Source of the DNA: Diacronema lutheri
Taxonomy: Eukaryota > Haptophyta > Pavlovophyceae > Pavlovales > Pavlovaceae
Reading direction: 5' to 3'
Assembly: GCA_019448385.1 (NCBI GenBank)
Contig: JAGTXO010000070.1
Location: 78,540-142,539, forward strand
DNA length: 64,000 bases
Shown: in pieces, positions 42,137 to 52,789 of the stretch
Numbering within the stretch: the stretch's first letter is position 1
How the letters are laid out: the number at the start of each line of letters is the position of its first letter
Notes under the pieces: generated by a model
What the model was told of the DNA's origin: nothing
Seen by the model: the letters and a program-made list of their open reading frames with translations, nothing else
Databases searched by the model: none
Made by a program: the position numbers and the translations under genes

Positions 42137-45100
42137 TCAACGCCGGCCGCGCTTCGGCCCGCGCGCGCTGCCGCCGCCGGCACTGGCGCTGGCAGCTCCG
42201 CGGGCGGGGGTGCGGGCGCGAGCGCCGCCGCCGCCACCGCCGCCGCGCCCGCCGCCGTCGTCGCCACCGCCGTCGCCGCCGCCGCCTCCCCCGCCGTCAT
42301 CGTCGTCGTCGCCGCCGCCGCCTCCGTCTCCGTCGCCGTCGCCGTCGCCCTCGCCGCCGCCGCCGTCGCCGCTGGCGTCGTCGTCGTCGTCGTCGTCGCC
42401 CTCGTCGTCGCCCTCGTCGCCGCCGTCGCCCTCGTCGTCGCAGTCGTCGCCCTCGCCGTGCACCATGCGCTCCTCACGCTCCCACACCTCGCCGCGCGCC
42501 CACCAGGCGAGCACGAGGGCAAAGCGCTCAGGCGTCGACGTGGTGTCGCGCCCGGCCGCGCGCGCCGCAATGTCGTGCACGTCGTAGAAGATGTTGCGCG
42601 CGGCGTTGTAGTCGCGGTGCACGGGCTTCTTGCCGCCGTTGCACGCCGGGCAGATGACGAGCGCGTGCACCGTGCGCGTGCCGCCCTTTGCCACGGGCAG
42701 GCGCGGGTTCTGCGCGAGCTCCGCGCCGCAGCGCTGCAGCCTGCCGCCCTTGGCGAGCCGCGGCATCGAGCAGTGCATCGACGTGTACGGCTCGGGTACG
42801 AAGACGGCCGCGACGCCGCGCCGCCGCAGCTCGCGCAGCAGCCCCACCTGGAAGGCGGGCGGCGCGCCCTTGGGCTGCGCGCCCTTGTGGTCGTGCAGCC
42901 ACTTGCCCACGCACACGAGCAGCCGGTCGCGCGTCACGCCGTCGACGCAGTGCGCCGCGATGAGCGCCTCGGCGACGCGCGCCGCGTTGGACCGCCCGCC
43001 GCTGTCGCGCCGCCAGCGCTCCTTGCGGCGCGCCGGCGCGTCGTACACGTGCTCGGCGGCGCGCTCGCGCACCCGCGCGCTCTCGCGGTGGAAGGCGATG
43101 TATTTGCCCGCGTCGAGCACCTTGGCGCTGTGCGCCTCGCCAAGCCGCGCCTCGTCCGCCTCCACGCTGAACTCCTCGCCGCGCCCGTCGGTGCGCACGC
43201 GCCGCCGCGCCGCGTTGGTCTTGGCCGTCTCGCGCGCAAAGCCCGCGGCGCGCGCGCGCGCGCGCTGCGTGAACTGCCGCCAGACGGCCGCCCGCCCGAC
43301 GTGCGCAGAGTAGGTGGTGATGTTGCCCATGTTCGGGTCGGCCGCGACGACGACCGCCTCCTCGATGTCGATCGCCCGCCGCAGCTCGGAGCCGAGCGCG
43401 ACGGCGATGCGCCCGTCCGGCCGGCGCCAGCGGTGCAGGACGCTCGAGCTGCCGGCCGGCGCCTGCGCCTTCGGCACGAGGACGGTCGCGACGGCGTGCA
43501 CGGCGACGCCATCCGTCACCACCGACGTGACGGGCTGCCGGCCCGGGAGCGGCACGCGCGGCAGCGGCGCGAGGCCCACCCACGAGCGCCGCGCGTGCCA
43601 CGGCAGATCGGCCGGCGGCCGCTCGCGCCCGGCGTAGTCGAAGACGCGGTTGGAGATGTCGAAGCGCGTCGCGAAGACCGCGTACCTGACGCGCACGTCG
43701 GACATTGGCGGGACAAACGAGCCGCCTTGAGCGGTCCACTTGATCGGCTCGCCATCGTGGTCGCGCAGGTCCAGCGCCTTGAGCCGCGCGCGCAGCTCCT
43801 TGCGCTCGTCATCCGAAAGCGTCACCCAGATGGCGCTCGCGGCGAGGCGCACGTTGCGCGGCACCTGCGCGCAGCGCGCGGCGCGCGAGCGCGCGGGCGC
43901 GTGACCAACCTGGCCGCGGGGCGGCGCGCACGGCGGCGGCGCGCGCGCTTGGGCGCTCGGCGGCGGCAGCGGCAGCCACGCCTCGCGCGCACATTGTGCG
44001 TGCGCAGCGGCGCCACATTGTACCGCGGCGGCCGTCCGGTCAGCTGCGTGTGGATGTGCGCGAGCCGGCAGAGCAGCGCCTGCCCCTCGGCCACGTGCTG
44101 CAGGGTGCGGATCTGCACGAGGAAGTAGCGCGTCGTGTGCCGGTCGTAGTTCCACCTTTTCGTGGGCGTGCACTTGTAGTCGATCTTGTGGAGGACCATG
44201 TCGGGCAGGTGGCGGTCGAGCGCGGCGGGGCAGCCGACGCGCGCGCCCTCCACGTCGCCGCGCAGCAGCCGCTCGCACAGCTCGCGCACGCGCGCGTTTC
44301 GCTGCATCTCGGGCAGCGCGACGAGCGCCTCGTCGCGCTCGACTGCCGCGCGGACGACGTCGCGGAGCAGCCCGTTCACGACGCGCGATGGATGCATCAG
44401 GCACGCGGTGGACACCTGCGTCGCCTCCGCCTCGAGGATCTCCGTGAGGCCCACCGCGCAGACGGGCTGGACGCCCTCGGCCATCTCGCCGACGGCGCGC
44501 GCCGTCGCCGCCTTGGTCTGCGCGGCGGCTTGCTCGGCGGGCTTGCCTCGGGGCGCTGCACCGTACGTGCTCTCGTCCTTGTGCCAGCCGATGGCCGAGA
44601 AGATCGCACGGACGGTTCCCTTGTCCATCGTGGTCGACGTGTGCACGCTGGTCGACGGGCCGCCCGACGCCGCGCCGACGGCCTGCGCGCTCGCCACCGC
44701 AGCCTCGTCGCGCACCACCTTGTTGATGACGCGGTACGCCTGTGTCGTGAGCCTGTGCACGGCCGCCGCGATGCGCCGCAGCTCCTTCCGCGCACCGGGC
44801 TGCGCCGTCACCGCCTGCGGCCCCGCGTTGAGCGTCGAGCGCTTGACCACGAAGCCCGGGAGCACGCTGACGCGCGTGCGCGCCGTCGCGCCGCCGGCGG
44901 CGCGCGCGCTCGGCGCAGCGGGCTCGTCCACGCGCGCGCGCTCGACGCCGCGCGCGCGGGGAACGCTCGGCGCGCGCGCGCTCGCGGCGTCGCGCGCGCT
45001 CGCGGCGGCACCCGCCGCGGCGCGCTTGCCCGCGGCGCCCGACTCGCCGTGCGCGCGAAGCGGCGCCGACGCCAATGCCGACGCCGCGCCCGCGCCGCCG

Positions 45101-45225
45101 CTGCCGCTGCCCGATACGCCCGCGCGCCGCTTCTGCTCGTCGCGCGTCTTGCGGAACTGGGCGACGAGGTCGCTGCTCACGTTGGCCTCAGGCTCCCACG
45201 TGTCGGCGCTCTCGTCGTAGCCCCG
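42137..45225 (-). CDS. Fanzor RNA-guided nuclease with chromodomain half at its N-terminus, two exons
   Basis: Eukaryotic TnpB relative: a guide-RNA-directed DNA nuclease. Exon 1 is 45225-43993, exon 2 is 43864-42137. The 128-bp intron has CACAAT|GTGCGC and GCGCAG|GTGCCG borders, phase 0. The RuvC residues are all present, numbered from the codon after the TGA: Asp587 in VVVAADPNMGN, Glu769 in VFVPEPYTSMHC, Asp829 in VHRDYNAARNIF. Before Glu769 stands KGAPPAFQVGLLRELRRRGV, the usual Fanzor segment. The zinc-ribbon keeps CPAC but the first Cys pair is altered (HCSMP, RCG). The tail after RuvC-III is Asp/Gly-rich. No ATG starts the exon: its first codons (RGYDESADTWEPEANVSSDL) finish the chromodomain begun in the giant frame. 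An independent start could use the ATG at 44628, giving about 787 residues. Confidence 0.9.
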
Positions 45226-45228
45226 TCA
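45223..45228 (-). promoter_or_regulatory. In-frame TGA-CGG at a conserved chromodomain Trp: candidate readthrough site or nonsense mutation
   Basis: The minus strand reads CGG ATC AGG TGA CGG GGC TAC GAC. The frame before (FRIR) and after (RGYDESADTWEPE) is one chromodomain, where the missing residue should be the aromatic-cage Trp of the K-W-K-G segment. TGG to TGA is one base change. TGA followed by CGG is the type II stop-readthrough context known from some plant RNA viruses. CAG|GTGACG here also resembles a splice donor, but no short downstream acceptor would keep the domain. Confidence 0.7.
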
Positions 45229-48200
45229 CCTGATCCGGAACTGGAACGTCACCTTCTTGCCCGCCTTGCGGCGCTCGTCGACGACCGCCTCGACCTCGTA
45301 CGTGCGCGCCTCCTCGTCGACGCTCGCGCCCGCCGCGCTCGCGCCCGTGTCCGGCCACCCAGCGACCGTGCCGCCCAGCCTCTCGGCGGCCGCGCGCAGC
45401 TGCCGCTCGCGCTGGGCGGCCGCGGCGCCTCGCGCGACCAGCGCGGGCAGCATGCCCGCGCCGCCCGCGAGGCCGTGCGCGCCGACGCTGGCGGTCATCA
45501 GCGCGTCGAGGCACGCGAACGTTGCGAGCGCACGCGCGCCATCGTCGCCGCCGCGCGGCTGCGAGCGCACGACGGGCGATGGCCGCGGCTCCCCCTCGGC
45601 CGCGAGCAGCGGCCAGATCGCACTGGCCAGCGCGACGGCATGCGCGCCGACCGCGACGGCCACGTCCGCGTCGAGCGGCGCAAAGTCGTAGCGCACGAGC
45701 GCGGCCGGGCGCGAGTCGTCCGTCGGCCGGTCGGCGACGAGCAGCCCGACCGGGCGCGGCGGCTCGCCGGACGGCGCGGCGACGGGCACGCAGAGGAGCA
45801 CGACGAGCAGGCGCGGCGTGCCGCCGAGCAGCGCGCGCGCGGCATCCGCCCCGTCGGCTCCGCCGCGCGCGGCCGCGGCGAGCAGCTCGGCCGCGCGCGT
45901 CGGGCCCAGCGCCGTGCGCGCGTCCTTGCGCGCGCGTGCGCGGGCCGTGTACGCGGCGCAGGCGTCGTCGAGCACCGCCGCGCTGGGCGCGGTGCCAGTC
46001 GTCGCCCACGCGCGCAGCGCGTCGCGCACCCGCGTGACGATCGCCTGGTCGACCGCCGCCTCGCCGGCAGCGTGCGCCGGCGCGCACGCCGGCGGTGCGG
46101 CGGCAGGCGCGAGCGCGGGCGCGCCGTCGGCGCCGTCAACGCCGACGGCGCCGTCGGCGCGCCGCCACGCGAGCTTCGCCTCGATCTGCTGCCGGACGGC
46201 GTGGCAGTGCCGGTCGATGCCGCGCGCGTCGTCGAGCGCGGCCAGCGCGTCCTCAGCGGCGGGACGGCCGCTCGCGTCCGCGACGGCCTGCAGGCAGAGC
46301 AGCGCGGCCGCACGCGCGTTGCACGCGCTCTGCGGCTCGGGCGCGAGCGCGAGCTCGAGCTCGAGCGGCGACGCGCCTCGCGCCGCGGCGATCGCGTCCA
46401 TCAGCACGTCCAACCGCTGCACCAGCGCCCTGTGCGCGTCGCGCGGCGCGCCCGTCGACGGCGCGCGCGAGCGCGTCGCCAGGAGCCCGAGCGCGCGCGC
46501 CGGCGCGCCCGCCGGCGTGTGCAGCACGAGCAGCGCCGCGCCCGCCAAGCTCGCGTTGCGCGTGACGAGCGCGAAGATGCGCGTCGCCTCGTGCGCGCCC
46601 ACCGACGCCCAGATCGCAGCGCGATCGGCGTCCGTCTGCGCGTCGCACAGGTCGCGCACGTCGTCCGGCGCGAGCAGCGCGCCGCCGCCGGCGGAGCGCG
46701 CGACGATCGCCCGCGCCTCCGCCACGAAGACGGCCTGCGGCAGGTCGGCGTGGCGCGCGTCGACGATGGCGCGCGTCGCGTGCACGCCGAGCTCCACGCC
46801 GCGGTAGAAGGCGCGCGCGTTGGCCGCGCGCGCGTGCGCCGGCCGTCCGTCCGCGTTGCGCCTCGCGCGCGCCTGCTTGCTCGTGCGCGCGAGGCCGTCG
46901 CGTGGCGGTGGCGGCAGCGTGGCGAGGAAGCGCGCGGCGGGCGGCGGCGCGCGCACGCCGCGCTGCCGCCGTGCGATGGCCGCGAGCCGCCGGCCCGCCG
47001 CGCTGCCGCCCGCGCCGACGTGCTGCCGGCGGCCGAGCGCCGCCGGTGGCGGCGGCGGCGGCGGCGCGGCGGCGGGCGGCGGCGCGACGGCGGGCGGCGG
47101 CGCGGCGGCGGGCGGCGGCGCGGCGGTGGGCGGCGGCGCGGCGGCGGGCGGCGGCGCGGCGGCGGGCGGCAGCGGCGGCGGCGCGGCGGCGACGGCAGCA
47201 CCAGTCGGCTTGTCCGCCCACGCACCCGAGACTCTGTCCCAGACCTTGCCCCATGGCGCGCGCCCACGCGGCCGCGCGAACTGCCCCGGCTCGAGCGCCT
47301 GGCCGCGCTTGGCGGCGGCGGCGGCGGCAGGGGGCGGGCGGCCGGCGCGCCAGTCGAAGACAGGTGCAACCGTGGCGGCAGGCGCCGAGTGCCGCGCGTC
47401 GGTCACAGAGCGCGTGGTGCGCGCGGCGACCGTGGCACGCCTGGCGGGCGGGCGGTGAGCAGCGCCCGCCGGCGCGCCGGCGGGCGCGGCCGCCTCGAGC
47501 CCGGCGGAGGCGCCGCGCTTGCGCTTGCGCGTGCCGCCGCGCGTGCGCCTGCGCGCGCGCCCGCCGCGCGCCCGTTCGGCCTGCGCGTCGCCAGCCGCGT
47601 CGCCGGCCGCGTCGCCGCGCCGCACGTAGACGACCGCGAACGCCTCCTCGCCGGTCCCGTCGACGCCGCCGCGCGCGCGGCGCAGGACCGACCGCCACTG
47701 CAGCCGCCGCGCGCGGCCGGGCTCGCACGCAAACCAGCGCCCACCGCGCCTGACGACGGCCACAAAGTCGTCGTCGCGCCGCCCGCGCCGGCGCGTGCCC
47801 AGCAGCACGCACTGCACGTCGAGCCAGCCCTCGTGCCAGTCGGCCGTGCTGGGGGCGACGCGAATCGACTGCGGGAGCTCGACGCCAAAGCCGGCGAGGC
47901 GCACGATGTGCGCGACGATGACGCTCGAAATGGCGGGGGCGCTCGACGGGTCGCCCGCTGCAGCGAGCACCGCCCCGCCCCAGTGCTCACGCGTGACGCA
48001 ATCCGCGTCCTCGACGTGCACGTGCGCCACGCTCGCGCCGAGCTGGTGCAGCAACGCGCAGATGTCGGCGTCGACCGTCCTCTCCTCCTCGGCCGCCTCG
48101 GCCGTGCCGCGGGCGGCGGCGTCGCCTGCCGGCTGCCCGAGGTACGCGATCGCCCGCTCGACGGCCGCGCGCTCCGCACGCGCTGCGCTGTCGATCGCCG

Positions 48201-51200
48201 CATTGCCGACGGGCGCGCGCAGCGCCGCGATCGCGTCTTGCAACGCCGTCGCGTCGCCCGTCGCCGCCGCCGCCGTCACCGCCGCCGCGCTCGCGGTGCC
48301 GTGCGCGACGGCGTGCAGCGCGGCGGCGCGCGCGGCGGGGATGCGCCCGTCCAGCGCGAGCACGAGCGGCGGCCCGGCCGGCGTCTGCTGCCGCCGGTGC
48401 CGCCGGCTCGCAGCCGGGTGGTCGGCGCGCGCGCGCTCGAGCCGCGCGCGCCGCTCGACGACGCGCGCCCAGAAGGCCTGCACCCTCGGCTGCGCGAATG
48501 CAAGCCAGCCGGCGCCGCGCGTCACGACGTGCACGACGATCCGGTCCTCGTGCCTGAGGTACTGCACGTAGAGCGCTTTGCGCACGCCGAGGACGTGCAT
48601 GCCGAGCTGCAGCTGATCGCGGTGCGGCTGCGGCGGCCCGTCCTCGTGCGCCGTGGCGCCCGCCTTGGTGAGCGTCTTCACCTCGACGAGGACCTGCTCG
48701 TTGTTTTCGGGGAGGATGGCGAGCCCGTCCGGCGAGAAGGCGAACGGCGCGCTCTTGTCGTGCGGGTCCGCACGCACCATCGGCAGGTTGCACACGACGG
48801 TGATGCCGTACGCGGCCGCCAGCTTGCGCAGCGCGACGGCCTCGCCGAGGATGCCCGCGGTCGTCGCCTTGGTCCGCACCTCGCGCCGCCGCCGGTGCAC
48901 GTACTCGTCGGTGAGCGTCTCGTGCGCGACGCCGGCGTTGTCGTTCACGACGTCGCCAACCTTGCTGCCCGTGACCTCCTCCCATCGCTCGTCGTGCCAG
49001 CGCGGGCTGCGCTGCGCGGGCGCGCCCGCGCCGACGGCGTCGAGCACGCGGCGCAGCGCTGTGCCGTCGGGCGCAGCAGGCACGCGCGCGCGGTCCTGGG
49101 CCTCGCGAGCGTCGAGGACGCGGCCCGTAGTGGAATCTTGGGGTAGGTCGAGCTTGCTCGCCTCGCCGTAGCGGCTCTCCAGCTGGCGCGGTGCGTCGGC
49201 AGGGCCGCCGTCCGTGCGCGCACCCGACGCGCCCGCCAGTGCACGCGGCGCAGCGTCCGAGGCGCCCGCCGCGCCCGCGCCGCCGCCAATCGCGCCAGCG
49301 CACGCGCGCGCCGCGACCTGCGGACGGCCAGCCGCAGGGACCTCGTCCGCTCGGCCGGCCGCTGCGTCGGCCGTCCGCTTGGCCACCTCGCGCACGTCTC
49401 CGAGCGCGAGCGTGGCTGGCGCCGTCCAGCTCCCGTTGCGTTTGTCCCAACATTTGAGCAGCCCGCCAAGGAAGGGCGTGCCCGTCGGGCGGTCCTCGGG
49501 CACCTCCGCCAGGATCGCGTCGACGCGCAGCGCGGCCGCCACATCGCAGAACGCGCGCGCGGCGCGCGCCATCCGCTCGGCGCGCGCGCCGCCGTCGTCC
49601 GCCGCGCGGCGGATGGCGTGGCTCACGTGCGCGACGCGGAGCGAGACGACGGCGTGCGCCGGCGCGTCGGCGCCCGTGCCGAGCGTGTGCCGCCGGATGG
49701 CCAGCTGCCCATCGCCCATGCGCGGCGGCAGCGACGCGCACGCCGCGACGGTCGTCGTGCCGGCCGCGCTGTCGCACAGCCAGCTCGCCTCGCCGCCGCC
49801 CGCAAACTCAAAGGTCGCGAAGCCCTCGCGGCCGAAAAGCGCGACGAAGTGGTCGAGCACCGCCTTGTTGATCGCGCGCGCCGCCGGCCGCGTCGATGCG
49901 CCGCGGGCAGCGCCACCCGCCGCGCCGCGCGCATCGCTGCACGTCGCAGGGCAGGTGCAGCCGGACGCGCGCACGCCGTCCGACCGCGTCCGCGGCAGCT
50001 CGAGCTCGCGCACCTTGGGGCAGAACCAGAGCGGGTTGGACGCCTCGAGGCACAGCACGACGAGCCGCCCGTCCGTGCCGGCCAGCGCGCGCGCGTCGCG
50101 CAGCAGCTCGACGGCGAGCTCGGACGTCGCCGCGTGCACCGCCGGCTCGCCCGTCGCGCGGTCGGGCGGGAAGAGGCCGCCGCCGACGAGCGGGCTGGGG
50201 CAGCGGCCGAGCATCACGAGCAGCGGCGGCGGCGGCGTCTGCGGCGCCTGCTGCCCGACCGCAGCCGCCGTCAGCCCGGCCAGGTCGGAGCTCGTGCGGA
50301 GGGCCTTGAGCGCGACGCGCGAGCCGGTGCCCGCCTGCTCGGAAAACGTGGCGAGCATGGCGCACATGCTCGCCCTCGCGCCGCACTGCCAGCTGACGCG
50401 CGCGAGGAGGCCTTCCAGCGTGTCGTTTTCGCGCGGCCGCGTGACCGCGTCGAGCGCCGCCGGGCCGAGCTGGAGGCTGCCGGGCGTGACGCACAGCACC
50501 GCCTCGTGGTAGGCGCGCAGCAGCTCCCTCGGCAGCTGCTCGGCGGGCGTCGCCGCCTGCCCGCCCACCCACCGTGCACCGTGGCCGCCGTCGCCCGCGC
50601 CCGCGAGCCGGACCGCCGGCCCGCCCGTGATCGCCGAGGTCGGTGGCGTGCCGAGCGCGTCGACGAGCGCGCGCACGGGCGCGACACGCCTGCGCGCAGC
50701 GTCCGCGCCGACGGCGAGCGCGGCGATCTGAGCGCCGTCCCATGCGCGCTCCCTCGCGTCGTCCCGCGCGGCCGCCGGCGCGGCGCCCGGCCGCGCGCCG
50801 GGCGGCACCGCGCACGCCGCCGCGACGACCTCCGCGCGCGCGCCGGCGGCGTCGGGCGCGTGCAGCTGCGCGAGCGCGCCAAAGAGCGCGGCGGCCGAGC
50901 GGTAGCGGCCGTGCGCCGCGACGAGCGCGTAGAGCACGCGCAGCGCGGCCACGCCCGCCTGGTCGGGCGCGTCGTCAGCGATTTGCTCGACCTCCCACGT
51001 GCGCGTGGGCGGCGGGCTGCCGTCGGCCGGGTCCGGACGCAGCGCCCACGCGCGCTCGACGATCGCGTTGAACACGCCGTGCGCGGCGCCCTCGTCAAAC
51101 TCGGCGGCGCCCGCCGCGTGCGCGCACCACCCGTGCACGCGCGACGTGGGCGCGTCCACGGCGCGCTGCACGACGAGCACCGCCGGCCGGTCGACGCAGC

Positions 51201-52713
51201 CGAGGCTCACCGCCGCGTGCTTGCCCTCGAGCAGCGCCGCCGCCGCAGCCTCGACCAAGGCGTCATCAGGCGCGTCGCCGACGACGACGGCACAGCCGTC
51301 GCCGTACTCGGCCTGCATCGCGGCGACGCACGACGCGACAAAGTCGCCGCCCGCGGCCGCCGCGTGTCGCGCCGCCAGCATCCGGCGCGCGATGGCAAGC
51401 CAGACGTACTCGGCCGGCGCGCGCGCGGCGCGCGCGCGAGGCGCGCCGGCCGCGCCGCGTGCGCCCGCGCGTGCGCCTCCAGCGGCCGCAACGGCCGAGG
51501 CGGCTGGAGCGGCGGTGAGCGTGCGCCGCGCGCGCTTCGCCGGCCGCGTGATGGGCGATGCACCCGCCATCGCACCGCCCGCAGCAGCCGGTGCGGCCGC
51601 CACAGCGCCCGCCGCAACGCCACTCGTCACGACGCCCGTGGCGGGCGGCGCGGCGGCGGACGTGGCCGCCTCGACGGGCGTCGCGCAACTACCGCCAGCG
51701 GTCGCGGACGCGCCCGGCGACGCGTCGGCGAGGAGGTGGCGCAGCACGCCGCGCGCGAGCGCGACTCGCACGGCGAGCGTCAGCGCGCGCAGGCGGTCGG
51801 AAGGCGAGGCGTCGCGCTCGGCGTCGGCGGACGTGGCGGCAGCAGGCGGGGCGGCGGGCGGCACGGCGGCGGGCTGGGCGGCCGCCGGCGCAACCTCGTC
51901 GGCCTTGGCCAGCCAGACGAGCCCGGCGACTGCGAGCACGACGCTGTACGCGCCGACATCGTCACCCGCAACGCGCGCCAGCCGGGCGTGGGCGTCGGCC
52001 TCGGACACGGCGACGTGGAAGAGCACGTCGTCGCGGGCAGCTTGCTCGGCAAACTGACGCAGCTGCTTGGCCATCGTCACGCCGGCGACGCACGCCTCGC
52101 CCGCCTCTGCCTCGACCTGCTCGTCCTGGCCGATGGCGGACGCGCCGGCCTCGGCGCCAGCGTCGAGTGTCCGGCGGCGCTCGAGGGCGAAGCCACGCAC
52201 ACAGACGCGCTGGAGGCCGCCGAGCGCGCCCGCCTTCTCGTGCAGCGCGCACGACAGCTCGACCACCGAGTCCACGCGCCTCGCGGCGGCGCCCCCCCGC
52301 TCGCCGCGCGTGGCCGCGCGCACGACGAACACCGTGAATTGCGCGCGCTTCGCCGCGCGCGCCGACGCGCACGCGTGCTTCAGGAGCCGGCAAAGCGCGG
52401 GCCTTTGCGCCGCTGCGCCCCGCGTGCACAGCAGCAGTTGGCCGCGCTCGTCGCCCAGCTCCTGCTCGACGGCGGCCTCGAGCGCGTCGTCCGTCAAATC
52501 GCCGTGCTCCGTCGAGGCGAGCGCGCGCGCAGCCGCGAGCGCCAGCTCGCCTGCGCTCGCGCGCCGCCGGCGGCGCGCACCGGCGGGCGCGTGCGGCGCC
52601 GACGCGTGTGACGACGCCGCCGCGTCCGCGCGCGCACACGCGGCGCGCAACGCCTCACGCGCCGAGGCGGCCGCGCGCGCCCTGGGCGCGAGCTTCAAGA
52701 ACGTGCGCGCGGC

Positions 52714-52789
<76 letters not shown>

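Noticed and set aside
43822-45180. Fanzor starting at 45180
   Set aside because: The codon there is GTG, in the middle of a chromodomain (WEPEAN-V-SSDLV). A eukaryotic start there is unlikely; the frame really continues from the giant gene, or starts at the ATG at 44628.
43996-49146. Plus-strand frame of 1,716 codons
   Set aside because: Antisense to the Fanzor and giant gene, pure Arg/Ala composition, no motif.
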